From Woeseiaceae bacterium (GTDB lineage Bacteria; Pseudomonadota; Gammaproteobacteria; Steroidobacterales; Woeseiaceae), in contig JAHEFD010000005.1 of assembly GCA_024640345.1 (NCBI GenBank), positions 37,088-101,087 on the forward strand: a stretch of DNA of 64,000 bases, in the 5' to 3' direction. Position 1 is the first letter of the stretch. Every line of letters starts with the position of its first letter. Of the stretch, positions 19,840-29,529 are shown one piece after another. The translations under genes were made by a program, and so were the position numbers. The notes under the pieces are model-generated. The model was not told the origin of the DNA, ran no database searches, and saw nothing but the letters and a program-made list of their open reading frames with translations.

Positions 19840-21015
19840 CTATTGCAGTGCCTTTATGCCGTCATCGAGCCCACTCAACGTGAGCGGAAACATGCGGTCA
19901 TCCATCAGCTCCCTCGTCAATTTGACTGACGGCGTATAATCCCAGCGTTTCCGCGGTTCAGGATTTAGCCAGACGGCTTTCGGGTAGGCACTTAACAGCC
20001 GCTTTATCCAGACTGCACCCGGCTCCTCATTCCAGTGTTCAACACTGCCGCCGGCATACACAATCTCGTATGGACTCATCGTCGCATCCCCGACAAATAT
20101 GAGCTTGTAGTCGGGTCCGTATTTGTGAGTTATCTCGGAAGTCGGAATCCGCTCCGCATGTCTTCGCCGGTTATCCTTCCACAGACTCTCGTAAACAAAG
20201 TTGTGAAAATAGAAGTGCTCAAGATGCTTGAACTCGGTCCTGGTCGCAGAAAACAGCTCCTCGCAGACGCGCACGTGATCATCCATCGACCCGCCTATAT
20301 CGAGACACAGCAAAACCTTGATCGCGTTGTGTCGCTCCGGGACCATCCGAATATCCAGAAGGCCTGCGTTGCGTGCCGTTTTGTCGATCGTCGCCTCCAG
20401 GTCCAGCTGGTCGGCTGCACCAGTACGCGCAAATTTCCGAAGTTTTCGCAATGCGATCTTGATGTTGCGTGTACCCAGCTCGACCGAACCGTCCAGGTTT
20501 CTGTATTCGCGCCGGTCCCACACTTTGACGGCGCGGCGATGCCGTGAACCCTGCTGGCCGATTCTCACGCCTTCCGGGTTATAACCATAAGCACCAAACG
20601 GCGATGTGCCGGCTGTCCCGATCCATTTGTTGCCACCCTGGTGACGCTCTTCCTGTTCGTCCAGGCGCTTCTGCAGCGCTTTCATCAGCTCCTCAAATCC
20701 GCCCATTGCCTCAATTTGCGCACGTTCTTCATTCGACAACAGCAGTTCCGCCTGCTTGCGAAGCCAGTCGTCCGGCAGCTCTTCAGACAGTGTTTTGATG
20801 GCATCTTCGATGCCCTGGAAGTGTGCGGCGAAGATACGGTCAAACTGGTCGAACTTGCTTTCATCCTTGACCAGGCAGGCGCGCGACAAATAGTAGAAAT
20901 CATCGACACTGTAGTCGGCGACGCCTTTTTTCAGCGCCTCGAGCAATGTTAAGAGCTCGGTGACGGACGGCTTCATGCCTCCTTCCCGGAGCATAAAGAA
21001 AAATCCGGTCAACAC
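19840..21015 (-). CDS. VWA-domain protein of the CoxE-like family (COG3825)
   Basis: 391 residues from a GTG at 21015. This start keeps FFFMLREGGMKPSVTELLTL, which I recognise as the conserved N-terminus of the family, so the inner ATG at 20976 is less likely. The N-terminal half is helical. The von Willebrand A domain begins near 230, with the MIDAS-like stretch LCLDIGGSMDD (Asp239, Ser243). The usual first Ser of DxSxS is Gly here, a family trait as far as I recall. It pairs with a MoxR ATPase 9 bp upstream. Such pairs are thought to act as metal-insertion or protein-remodelling chaperones. The client is unknown. Confidence 0.88.
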   Translation of the reverse strand: MLTGFFFMLREGGMKPSVTELLTLLEALKKGVADYSVDDFYYLSRACLVKDESKFDQFDRIFAAHFQGIEDAIKTLSEELPDDWLRKQAELLLSNEERAQIEAMGGFEELMKALQKRLDEQEERHQGGNKWIGTAGTSPFGAYGYNPEGVRIGQQGSRHRRAVKVWDRREYRNLDGSVELGTRNIKIALRKLRKFARTGAADQLDLEATIDKTARNAGLLDIRMVPERHNAIKVLLCLDIGGSMDDHVRVCEELFSATRTEFKHLEHFYFHNFVYESLWKDNRRRHAERIPTSEITHKYGPDYKLIFVGDATMSPYEIVYAGGSVEHWNEEPGAVWIKRLLSAYPKAVWLNPEPRKRWDYTPSVKLTRELMDDRMFPLTLSGLDDGIKALQ

Positions 21016-21024
21016 GATGAAGAC

Positions 21025-21882
21025 CTACTGGGTCGAAGAACGCCGATCGAGAAACACGAGTTGCTCGAACAGATGTACATCCTGCTCATTCTTCAGGAGT
21101 GCGCCATAGAGTGGCGGGATAGCCTTACGGGAATCGCCGGCGCGAAGAGCTTCAGGTGGGATATCCTCGGCGACAAGCAGCTTGATCCAGTCCAGCAATT
21201 CGGACGTCGACGGCTTTTTCTTCAGACCCGGCACATCCCGCACCTTGTAGAAAGCCTCAAGCGCTTCTTTCAGCAATGTCTTCTTGAGTCCCGGATAATG
21301 CACATCGATAATCCTCCCCATCGTTTCCCTGTCAGGAAACTTGATGTAATGGAAGAAACAACGACGAAGAAATGCATCTGGAAGTTCTTTTTCATTGTTG
21401 CTGGTAATGATGACAATAGGTCGGTTTCTTGCCTTTACCAGCTGCTTCGTTTCGTAGACGAAGAACTCCATTCGATCGAGTTCCTGTAACAGATCATTTG
21501 GAAACTCGATATCCGCCTTGTCAATTTCATCAATCAGAAGTACGGGCTGATCGTCCGAGGCAAACGCGTCCCAGATCTTTCCGCGTACGATGTAGTTGGC
21601 GATATCATGCACCCGATCATCGCCAAGCTGCGAATCACGCAGGCGGGCGACTGCGTCATAATCATAAAGCCCCTGCTGCGCCTTCGTTGTCGACTTGATG
21701 TGCCATTCAAAAAGGGGTCGGCCGAGCGCGCTTGCGACCTCCAGGGCCAGTTGCGTCTTGCCGGTGCCGGGTTCTCCCTTGATGAGAATTGGCCGCTCCA
21801 GCGTCACCGCAGCGTTTACGGCCAGCTTCAGGTCGTCGGTTGCTACATAGGAACTGGTGCCGTCAAATTTCTTATCGGTCAT
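21025..21882 (-). CDS. MoxR-type AAA+ ATPase
   Basis: 285 residues from the ATG at 21882, which gives the family start MTDKKFDGTSSYVATDDLK. ATGs at 21900 and 21939 are alternatives. Walker A is GEPGTGKTQ at 36-44, Walker B is VLLIDEIDKAD, sensor 1 is IITSNNEKELPDAFLRR with the arginine finger. MoxR ATPases work with VWA partners to mature enzyme complexes. The partner here is the next gene, 9 bp downstream. Its own upstream neighbour is the penicillin-acylase gene, close enough for one transcript. Confidence 0.92.
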   Translation of the reverse strand: MTDKKFDGTSSYVATDDLKLAVNAAVTLERPILIKGEPGTGKTQLALEVASALGRPLFEWHIKSTTKAQQGLYDYDAVARLRDSQLGDDRVHDIANYIVRGKIWDAFASDDQPVLLIDEIDKADIEFPNDLLQELDRMEFFVYETKQLVKARNRPIVIITSNNEKELPDAFLRRCFFHYIKFPDRETMGRIIDVHYPGLKKTLLKEALEAFYKVRDVPGLKKKPSTSELLDWIKLLVAEDIPPEALRAGDSRKAIPPLYGALLKNEQDVHLFEQLVFLDRRSSTQ

Positions 21883-21942
21883 TTCATGATCACTTTTCAT
21901 ACTATTATCGAGTATCGACGTTCGGCCAAACCGGCACAAGGG

Positions 21943-24318
21943 TCACTTGCCCGCAATCAGGCTCAGACGGCGAACCGACGGCCCCGGCAGGAAACTGCTC
22001 GGGCGACCCTGGACCCAATCCTGGTGCCCCTTGCGATAGTAATCCGAGAGGGGATGGCCGCTTTGGCCCGCCGGCATATGTAGGTAACCATTGGCTTCAT
22101 CACCCGGTGAAACCGCGAATCTCTCCGACGCGCCGAACGACGGAAACTGAACGCGTGGCATATTCGAATCACCATTGAGCTGGTCTGCAGGCATATCGAT
22201 CCAGCGCGACAGAAACGGCACGGCGCGACTCAACGGATGACGAATGGCTGCAATGTTTCGCTCACCCCAGGTTCGATTTTCGAGGCCATCCGAATAGAGA
22301 TTTGTATAGGTCTCGATATTTGAGTCGATCGCCTGCAGCAGCAGCTCATCCCAGTTCGAATAATCGGCAGTTAAAAGATGCTCCGGCTTTTCCGTGACGA
22401 GTGTCCAAAGCGGCCCTTCAAACTGGTTGCTGATTCTCAGCCGGGCATCGGGCCCGTATTTCCGAAAAACCGGCTGCATCATCATTGCTACAACGCGTCG
22501 ATCGACTTCACGACGAAAATCCCGGACGAGACGATAGCCGACAGAATTCGTTGCGGCACGGGGCATCCAGCTGTCGACCAGTTGACGATATTTCGCGCGC
22601 TCCGCGTTTCCCGCAACGGCTTTTTCATTCAGCGTCGCCAACAACAAATCTCGCCAGCGACTTAAAAATATTGCCCGGTCATCGAGATGCACTTTAAGCA
22701 TGTCAGTCGGTGCAAACCGATCGGCGGCAAACAGGTCGTCGCGGATTTGCCTGCCGCGCGCGCCGAGATCATAACCACCGTCGCCAACAATCTTCAGCGC
22801 ATCCGCATCGACAACCCGTGCGTTTGCCGTCCATATCCTGCCTGACTCCGGATTGAATATGCGGGGGTATTCAGCTGGCGGAACCCAACCCTTCCACCCG
22901 CCGGATTCGCTCCAATCCATCGGCAAGCCAGAATCACCATCGCCGCGAACGGGGATTCGACCGGCGATTGTCCAGCCGATGTTTCCGTCCACATCCCCAA
23001 CAACAAAATTCTGCGGCGGCATTCCGATCGTGTTCGCAATTTCGAGCGCGTCAGCAGCAGTGTCAGCCGTTTCCAGGTCGAGGTGACCGAGGGTAACCGC
23101 TTCCACGTGATGAGCGATCCAGCTGACCGAGACGAGCTGATCGGGATCGGGCACATCTTCAAGCAACGGGCCCCAGACGGTCTCCCGTATTTCGAGAGTT
23201 TGTGGTTCCTGATCTTTCACAAGAATCGTTTCGCTGTAACGATCGATCGATTTCGGGCCGTCGGGCGTCACGTAGGTGCCTGGCGAATCAGCTGGCCTGA
23301 TAACTACCGCATCCGTCCAGTCGCCGTAACTATTGGTGTTGCCCCACGCGATATGCCCGTTGCTTCCGGCGACGAGAATGGGAACACCCGGAAGAGTCAG
23401 CCCATTCAGATCGATTGCCTTCGTCCCGTTCACCCTCAATCGCGCACGATAAAAAATATTGGGCGTCGTGATACCCAGATGCATGTCGTTGGCAACAATT
23501 GCCGCGCCAGTATCAGTCAGGTGACCAGCTACGGCCCAGTTGTTACTTCCGGGCAAAGGATGGTCCTGCCACGTCGCGCCATCGAGCCCCGCATTAATCA
23601 TCGGCTCGCCGCGCAAGGAATATTCATCCGGCCCGGGAATCGGCCCGTTGACCCGTGGTTCACCGACAAGCGGCGCATCCCAATCTGTACCCTCCGGAAA
23701 AAGCCAGGTAAACGCCGCTTCCGGCAATGCGCTCGCCGCCATTCCCCGGCGCACATCACGTTCGGCGATCTCATCGTTCAATTCAAAATACATGGAATAC
23801 ACAACCAGTATCGAGTCTGCCTTTTCCCACCGCTGCGGATTCACGCCCAACAAGAAATATTCGAATGGTTTCGCGCCGAGCCCTTCCAACCCATCGTTTA
23901 CGCCATTGGCATAGGCCTGCAGAATCTGGTTCTCCACTGGTCCCAGCGTATCCAGCACCCGGTTGGCGCGCGCACGAAAACGGTGGATCCTGCTCTGCCT
24001 GTCCACGTTGACCGCCGCTTCACCAATGATCTCGGCCAGCTCACCGGCTGCTTTTCGACGGGTCAGGTCCATTGCAAAAAAGCGATCCTGCCCGTGTACA
24101 AACCCGGTTGCATAGGCAAGATCAACCCGGTTATTCGCCGTGATCGTCGGGATGCCGTTGTCATCGCGCTCTACAGTGACATCTGCAGAGATTCCTTCCG
24201 TGATTATTTCACCTTCGAGTTGCGGCAGGCTTTCACGCAGGGTGACGTACGCTATCAAAATAGCCAGACCGACCAGCGTTATCGCGGTCAATAATAATCT
24301 GACAAGCAGTCGTTTCAT
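21943..24318 (-). CDS. Penicillin acylase family protein (S45 Ntn hydrolase)
   Basis: 791 residues. An N-terminal membrane segment or signal peptide (about 4-27) sends it to the periplasm. The precursor should cut itself before Ser258 in LPGSNNWAVAG, which then becomes the N-terminal nucleophile of the beta chain. NNW and the following GAAIVANDMHLG are typical. The family contains penicillin G acylases, cephalosporin acylases and acyl-homoserine-lactone acylases such as PvdQ. The substrate cannot be read from sequence. It is upstream of moxR and 17 bp downstream of pyk, so it may be co-transcribed with either. Confidence 0.93.
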   Translation of the reverse strand: MKRLLVRLLLTAITLVGLAILIAYVTLRESLPQLEGEIITEGISADVTVERDDNGIPTITANNRVDLAYATGFVHGQDRFFAMDLTRRKAAGELAEIIGEAAVNVDRQSRIHRFRARANRVLDTLGPVENQILQAYANGVNDGLEGLGAKPFEYFLLGVNPQRWEKADSILVVYSMYFELNDEIAERDVRRGMAASALPEAAFTWLFPEGTDWDAPLVGEPRVNGPIPGPDEYSLRGEPMINAGLDGATWQDHPLPGSNNWAVAGHLTDTGAAIVANDMHLGITTPNIFYRARLRVNGTKAIDLNGLTLPGVPILVAGSNGHIAWGNTNSYGDWTDAVVIRPADSPGTYVTPDGPKSIDRYSETILVKDQEPQTLEIRETVWGPLLEDVPDPDQLVSVSWIAHHVEAVTLGHLDLETADTAADALEIANTIGMPPQNFVVGDVDGNIGWTIAGRIPVRGDGDSGLPMDWSESGGWKGWVPPAEYPRIFNPESGRIWTANARVVDADALKIVGDGGYDLGARGRQIRDDLFAADRFAPTDMLKVHLDDRAIFLSRWRDLLLATLNEKAVAGNAERAKYRQLVDSWMPRAATNSVGYRLVRDFRREVDRRVVAMMMQPVFRKYGPDARLRISNQFEGPLWTLVTEKPEHLLTADYSNWDELLLQAIDSNIETYTNLYSDGLENRTWGERNIAAIRHPLSRAVPFLSRWIDMPADQLNGDSNMPRVQFPSFGASERFAVSPGDEANGYLHMPAGQSGHPLSDYYRKGHQDWVQGRPSSFLPGPSVRRLSLIAGK

Positions 24319-24335
24319 TTCCTATCCTGCTTGAA

Positions 24336-25772
24336 TCAGACAGAAGAACTGACTTCAACTATCTGCATCGAATTGGTGCTTCCCGAGACACCGCTAAGGT
24401 CACCTTTTGTGAAAATAACGAGATCGCCCTCATCAACGATATTTTTTGATAGCAGTGTCGCGAATATATCGCGGTACAGTTCGCGAATTTCCGAATGCCC
24501 GGGTCTGAATAACACGGGGTACACGCCGCGATATAGAGTAACCCGGCGACTGGTCTCTTCGTGGGGCGTGAATGCATATATCGGGATATCGGATCGAATC
24601 CGTGACATCCAGAGCGTAGTAGAGCCTGATTCAGTCAACGCGATAATTGCCTTCACCTTGAGGTGGTTGGCTGTGTACATCACCGCCATGGCGATTGCTT
24701 CGTCAACTTTTTCAAACTTGTCGTCAAGCCGATGGGTTGTCCGCCCGATAGTTAACGAGTGCTTTTCGGCACCTACGCAAACGTTGCTCATCGCCGCAAC
24801 AACCTCTACCGGATAATTTCCGACAGCGGTTTCGGCAGACAACATGACGGCGTCCGAGCCATCCATTACCGCGTTCGCCACGTCGGATACTTCCGCACGA
24901 GTCGGGATGGGGCTGTTAATCATCGACTCCATCATCTGGGTTGCTGTAATTACGACCTTGGTCTTATGGCGGGTCCTCCGAATGATGCTTTTCTGCATTC
25001 CGGTCAATTCTGCATAGCCCATTTCGACGCCCAGGTCACCGCGCGCAACCATGATCGCATCAGTCGCATCAATAATTGAATCGATGCAGGCGAGCGCTTC
25101 GGTACGCTCGATCTTGGCTATGATCAAGCCGGTTCCGCCCGCCGCCTTGAGCAGCCTTCGCGCCTCATTGATGTCGTCAGCACTGCGAACAAAAGAGACA
25201 GCTATGTAGTCCATCCCCATCTCCGCCGCGAATTTGATATCCGAGCGGTCCTTGTCTGTGAGCGCTGGCGCCGACAACCCTCCGCCCTCACGGTTAATAC
25301 CCTTGTGGTCTGAAAGGATTCCGCCGACAACCACCGTCGTATGAATCCTGGTGCCTTCGACGCGATCTACCTTGAGCGTCATCTGGCCGTCGTTCAGCAG
25401 CAGCACATCCCCGGCCTTCACATCTTTGTGCAGGTTCTCGTAGGCGACTCCGACGCCTGATTCGTTGCCCTCACGCTCCCCCAGAGACGAGTCAATAAAG
25501 AAACTATCCCCGATCCGCAATTTGACGCTACTGTTTTCGAACCTGCGGACCCGGATTTTCGGACCCTGCAAGTCACCAATAACGCCAATGATGCGGCCAT
25601 TTTCCTTTGCTACCTCGCGCAGAAGCGTCAGCCGCTTTCTTTGTTGCGCCTGGTCGCCGTGCGAGAAATTCAAGCGCGCGAGATTGAGGCCCGCGTCCAT
25701 CATGGCACGCAGTGTTTCAGGGTCGTCTGTTGACGGACCAAGTGTTGCAACTATCTTTGTTCTTTTTCGCAT
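24336..25772 (-). CDS. pyk: Pyruvate kinase
   Basis: 478 residues from the ATG at 25772 (MRKRTKIVATLGPSTDD). An in-frame GTG or ATG further out adds 22 residues not seen in the family. The active-site signature IIAKIERTEAL and the DGSDAVMLSAETA stretch are both present. The enzyme makes pyruvate and ATP from PEP and ADP. It belongs to the minus-strand tkt-gap-pgk-pyk group but is separated from pgk by the opposite-strand PhoX-like gene, so it needs its own promoter in the 128-bp gap before that gene. Confidence 0.96.
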   Translation of the reverse strand: MRKRTKIVATLGPSTDDPETLRAMMDAGLNLARLNFSHGDQAQQRKRLTLLREVAKENGRIIGVIGDLQGPKIRVRRFENSSVKLRIGDSFFIDSSLGEREGNESGVGVAYENLHKDVKAGDVLLLNDGQMTLKVDRVEGTRIHTTVVVGGILSDHKGINREGGGLSAPALTDKDRSDIKFAAEMGMDYIAVSFVRSADDINEARRLLKAAGGTGLIIAKIERTEALACIDSIIDATDAIMVARGDLGVEMGYAELTGMQKSIIRRTRHKTKVVITATQMMESMINSPIPTRAEVSDVANAVMDGSDAVMLSAETAVGNYPVEVVAAMSNVCVGAEKHSLTIGRTTHRLDDKFEKVDEAIAMAVMYTANHLKVKAIIALTESGSTTLWMSRIRSDIPIYAFTPHEETSRRVTLYRGVYPVLFRPGHSEIRELYRDIFATLLSKNIVDEGDLVIFTKGDLSGVSGSTNSMQIVEVSSSV

Positions 25773-25900
25773 GCGCGCGATTATCGCATAACGACCGAAA
25801 TGGATATACGACCATGCGTTCCACGTTCCCAGTGCCACGAACGCGCAAACAGGTTATCCTGATTCCCGGATCAGGATAGTCATCGGGCCCGGCAAAAAAC

Positions 25901-27277
25901 ATGATTAATCGTCGTCACTTCGTTCAGACACTAGCGGCCATCGGTGCAAGTCCGACAGGGTCGCTGGCAAAAAGCAGAAGCTTGGCTCAGTCAGGTTTCG
26001 GATCGCTCAGACCTGACCCGGAACGGGTCATTGATCTGCCATCCGGGTTTGACTATTCGATTATCTCCCAAAGGGGCCAGGAAATGGATGACGGCCTGCT
26101 GGTGCCGGGTCTGCAGGATGGTATGGCGGCGTTTGCCGGAGACAGTGGCAAGGTGATTCTCGTCTGCAATCACGAAATACACCCATACGAAACAAACGAC
26201 AGCCCGTTTGGCAAGGGAGGCGAACGATTCACGGGCGAAAATCGTCACCGGCAATACGACACCGGCAATCAAAAGTCTCCCGGTCTCGGCGGAACAACGA
26301 CCATTCATTACGACCCTGCAGCGAGACGCCGAACCCATATGCATATGAGTCTCAAGGGGACCGAAAATAACTGCGCCGGCGGACCGACACCCTGGGGTAG
26401 CTGGCTCACATGCGAGGAATGTTTCTTCGATTCGGGCACGTCGTTCGAGAGAGGCAACGTCGTTCACCGCGAAAGGAATCATGGCTATATCTTCGAAGTA
26501 CCGGCGAACGCCATGGAGGCGGTTGACCCGGTTCCGTTGACGCAAATGGGCCGGTTCGAACACGAAGCGACCGCTGTCGATCCGGCAACAGGCATTGTCT
26601 ACCTGACTGAAGATCGTCACCGCAGCCTTTTATACCGATTCAAACCCAACGTCGCCGGCAAACTTCGGGAGGGTGGTCGACTGCAGGCCCTGGGAATCAA
26701 AAACACCCATCGCTTCGATACCCGCAACTGGCTTGACCCGAAAGGCATGCCTGTCAGCAAGACCTTTGAAGTGAACTGGATCGACCTCGAAGAGCCCGAT
26801 GTGAGAGAAAATGACCTTCGGTTGCGAGGCGCGGAAAAAGGCGCGGCCATTTTTGCTCGCGGCGAAGGCATCTGTTATGCCGATGGCGAGATCGTAATGG
26901 CGGCGACGATCGGCGGGGCGCAGCGCCTTGGACAATTGTTCGCCTATAAGCCAGGCAAGGCAGAGGGAACAATCAACGAACATCGACACCCCGGGACAAT
27001 TCGCCTGCTCGCGGAATCGACGGCAGACAGCGTGTTACGGCATGCCGACAACCTGACATTGAGCCCGTGGGGAGATCTGGTTGTTTGCGAAGACACGGTC
27101 GATCACTGCGGGCTTGTCGGTATCACGCCGGATGGCGTGCAATATGCGTTAGCCGACAACGCCTATACGAGCTCTGAACTCGCCGGTGTCTGCTTCTCGC
27201 CAGACGGCAGGATAATGTTTGTGAATATCCAGGAACGCGGTATGACGCTGGCCATCACCGGACCGTGGCCGGTCTAG
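25901..27277 (+). CDS. PhoX-like (DUF839) Tat-exported putative phosphatase
   Basis: 458 residues. A twin-arginine signal is seen at the start ([15 protein letters not shown]), so a folded, probably metal-loaded protein is exported. Family motifs are NHE at 90-92, [17 protein letters not shown] at 157-173 and HEATAVDP near 213. In PhoX of Pseudomonas fluorescens equivalent Glu and Cys residues hold the Ca2+/Fe3+ centre. Many DUF839 proteins are uncharacterised, so phosphatase activity is an inference. The gene lies opposite in strand between pgk and pyk, and its stop shares CTAG with the pgk stop. Confidence 0.87.
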   Translation: MINRRHFVQTLAAIGASPTGSLAKSRSLAQSGFGSLRPDPERVIDLPSGFDYSIISQRGQEMDDGLLVPGLQDGMAAFAGDSGKVILVCNHEIHPYETNDSPFGKGGERFTGENRHRQYDTGNQKSPGLGGTTTIHYDPAARRRTHMHMSLKGTENNCAGGPTPWGSWLTCEECFFDSGTSFERGNVVHRERNHGYIFEVPANAMEAVDPVPLTQMGRFEHEATAVDPATGIVYLTEDRHRSLLYRFKPNVAGKLREGGRLQALGIKNTHRFDTRNWLDPKGMPVSKTFEVNWIDLEEPDVRENDLRLRGAEKGAAIFARGEGICYADGEIVMAATIGGAQRLGQLFAYKPGKAEGTINEHRHPGTIRLLAESTADSVLRHADNLTLSPWGDLVVCEDTVDHCGLVGITPDGVQYALADNAYTSSELAGVCFSPDGRIMFVNIQERGMTLAITGPWPV

Positions 27278-28449
27278 CCCGCAGCGCGGGTTTCGAGAAT
27301 TTCGACAGCAGGCAGCTTCTTACCCTCCACGAATTCCAGGAAAGCACCGCCGCCGGTGGAAATGTAGGACACGTCGTCCGCCACGCCATACTTGTCAATG
27401 GCTGCCAGCGTGTCGCCCCCGCCAGCTATCGAAAATGCATCGCTTCGGGCGATTGCCTCAGCGAGCGCTTTCGTCCCCGAACCGAATTGATCGAATTCAA
27501 AAACGCCGACCGGTCCGTTCCAGATTATTGTTCCGGCACGTTCGAGAATCTCTGCAAATTGTTTTGACGTCTCAGGACCTATGTCCAGAATCAACTCGTT
27601 GTCTGCAACTTCCGCAACTGAACGAACGACGGCGGCGGCGGTCGCCGAAAACTCGTCGGCGACGACGACATCTACGGGTAACGGTATGTCCGCCCGGTCG
27701 GAACTGTTGTTAGCTAATGCCTTCGCCGTATCAAGCATGTCCTGCTCGTAAAGCGACTTGCCTACCTCGTGACCTGCTGCCGCGATGAATGTATTGGCAA
27801 TGCCTCCGCCGACGATCAAATGATCAACAATACCCGCCAGTGCATCGAGCACCGTAAGCTTGGTTGACACTTTCGATCCGCCGACTACCGCGACCATTGG
27901 TCGGGCGGGATTGTCGAGGGCTTTGGCAAGTGCCGCGAGTTCTCCGGATAACAAAGGGCCAGCGCACGCAACCGGCGCATGCTTCGCAACGCCGTAAGTA
28001 CTGGCTTGCGCCCTGTGTGCCGTGCCGAACGCGTCCATAACAAAAATATCGCAAAGCGCCGCCATCTGCTTCGACAACTCGTCGTCACACGCCATCTCGC
28101 CCGGCAGAAAGCGTACGTTCTCCAGCAGGACCACCTGGCCCGGAGAAACATCCACACCATTTATCCAGTCGTCGACCAGGGGCACCGGCTTGTCGATCAG
28201 TCCGGAAAGTCGCTGCGCGACCGGCGCCAGTGAATACTTGCTGTCCGGTTCCCCCTCGGTTGGTCGACCGAGGTGCGACATCAGCATGACTGCCGCACCG
28301 GCATCGATCGCGGCGCGAATGGTCGGGATTGCCGCTTTGATGCGGGCATCGCTGGTTACCTGCCCATCGGCAACCGGCACATTAAGATCCTCGCGAATCA
28401 ACACGCGCTTTCCGCCGAGATCCAGCTCGCTCATGTGAAGTACAGACAT
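27274..28449 (-). CDS. pgk: Phosphoglycerate kinase
   Basis: 391 residues, standard. REDLNVPV near the N-terminus, the [10 protein letters not shown] substrate loop, GGSKVSTKL and the nucleotide-binding GGGDTLAA are all present. It interconverts 1,3-bisphosphoglycerate and 3-phosphoglycerate with ATP, in either glycolysis or gluconeogenesis. It follows gap by 23 bp on the minus strand. Its stop overlaps the convergent PhoX-like gene by four bases. Confidence 0.97.
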   Translation of the reverse strand: MSVLHMSELDLGGKRVLIREDLNVPVADGQVTSDARIKAAIPTIRAAIDAGAAVMLMSHLGRPTEGEPDSKYSLAPVAQRLSGLIDKPVPLVDDWINGVDVSPGQVVLLENVRFLPGEMACDDELSKQMAALCDIFVMDAFGTAHRAQASTYGVAKHAPVACAGPLLSGELAALAKALDNPARPMVAVVGGSKVSTKLTVLDALAGIVDHLIVGGGIANTFIAAAGHEVGKSLYEQDMLDTAKALANNSSDRADIPLPVDVVVADEFSATAAAVVRSVAEVADNELILDIGPETSKQFAEILERAGTIIWNGPVGVFEFDQFGSGTKALAEAIARSDAFSIAGGGDTLAAIDKYGVADDVSYISTGGGAFLEFVEGKKLPAVEILETRAAG

Positions 28450-28472
28450 GTCAGCGCCGGCCGTCTTCTAGA

Positions 28473-29486
28473 TCACTTCGCGTTATGCAGTGCGATAGCC
28501 GTGTCCAGCATACGATTCGAGAAGCCCCATTCGTTGTCATACCAGGAAATAACCTTGACAAGATTACCTTGCATGACTTTTGTGAGGCCGGCGTCGTACG
28601 TGGACGATGCAGGATCATGATTAAAGTCAATCGAAACCAGCGGTTCATCGTTGTAAGCAAGTACGCCTTTCAACTCGCCCTCGGCCGCTTCCTTCATGAT
28701 CTTGTTGACTTCGTTGATCGAAGTATCGCGCTTGGCGACAAATGTCAGGTCAACGGCCGAGACATTAATTGTCGGAATACGCATCGAAAACCCATCCAGT
28801 TTGCCGGCGAGCTCCGGTAACACGAGTCCAACTGCCTTGGCTGCGCCCGTGCTGGTTGGAATCTGTGACATCGTTGCCGAACGCGCTCGGCGCAAGTCTT
28901 TATGAAACACATCTGTCAGCACCTGGTCATTGGTGTAGGCATGGATTGTCGTCATGATTCCGTGCTCGACACCAAGCTTTTCGTGCAGAGGTTTGACCAG
29001 CGGCGCGAGGCAGTTCGTTGTGCAAGACGCGTTGGAGATAATCGTGTCACTTGCCTTCAACGTGTGATGATTTACGCCGTAAACAATCGTCGCATCAATT
29101 TCACCACTGCCCGGTGCGGAAATAATGACCTTCTTCGCACCACCTTCAAGATGTTTCGACGCCGCCTCGCGAGAGCTGAAGAAACCGGTCGATTCGAACA
29201 CGATATCAACGCCCAATTTGCCCCACGGCAGCTTGGCCGGATCACGTTCTGCCAGCACCCGTATCCGGTCGCCGTTGACCACCATGTAATCGCCGTCGAC
29301 TTCTATTTTTCCCGGGAAACGGCCATGCGCGGTATCGCGCCGTGTCAGGTGTGCATTGGTGTTCGTGTCACCGAGATCATTGACTGCGACAATTTCAATT
29401 TCTGAACGTTTGTCACCTTCGTAAAGCGCACGCAATACGTTTCGACCAATGCGTCCATAGCCATTAATTCCAACCTTGATAGTCAT
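28473..29486 (-). CDS. gap: Glyceraldehyde-3-phosphate dehydrogenase, type I
   Basis: 337 residues. The Rossmann motif [16 protein letters not shown] starts the protein, and the catalytic Cys sits in [13 protein letters not shown]. The coenzyme-specificity region reads AVNDLGDTN. The Asp after VN suggests NAD+ preference, although bacterial gap near tkt can also use NADP+. It lies between tkt (43 bp upstream) and pgk, in an operon used for glycolysis, gluconeogenesis or the Calvin cycle. No RuBisCO gene is in the window. Confidence 0.97.
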   Translation of the reverse strand: MTIKVGINGYGRIGRNVLRALYEGDKRSEIEIVAVNDLGDTNTNAHLTRRDTAHGRFPGKIEVDGDYMVVNGDRIRVLAERDPAKLPWGKLGVDIVFESTGFFSSREAASKHLEGGAKKVIISAPGSGEIDATIVYGVNHHTLKASDTIISNASCTTNCLAPLVKPLHEKLGVEHGIMTTIHAYTNDQVLTDVFHKDLRRARSATMSQIPTSTGAAKAVGLVLPELAGKLDGFSMRIPTINVSAVDLTFVAKRDTSINEVNKIMKEAAEGELKGVLAYNDEPLVSIDFNHDPASSTYDAGLTKVMQGNLVKVISWYDNEWGFSNRMLDTAIALHNAK

Positions 29487-29529
29487 CTGTATCTCCTGGA
29501 TCTTTTTCCGGTGACAACCGGTTTAATCA

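Noticed and set aside
23083..24294. A 403-codon open frame on the plus strand opposite the penicillin-acylase gene
   Set aside because: It has no family features, is rich in Arg and His, and mirrors a clearly real gene on the minus strand. It is a shadow of high GC.
19840..24318. A defence island built on MoxR-VWA and an acylase
   Set aside because: MoxR-VWA pairs are common in housekeeping settings. No nuclease, toxin, transposase or composition change is present.
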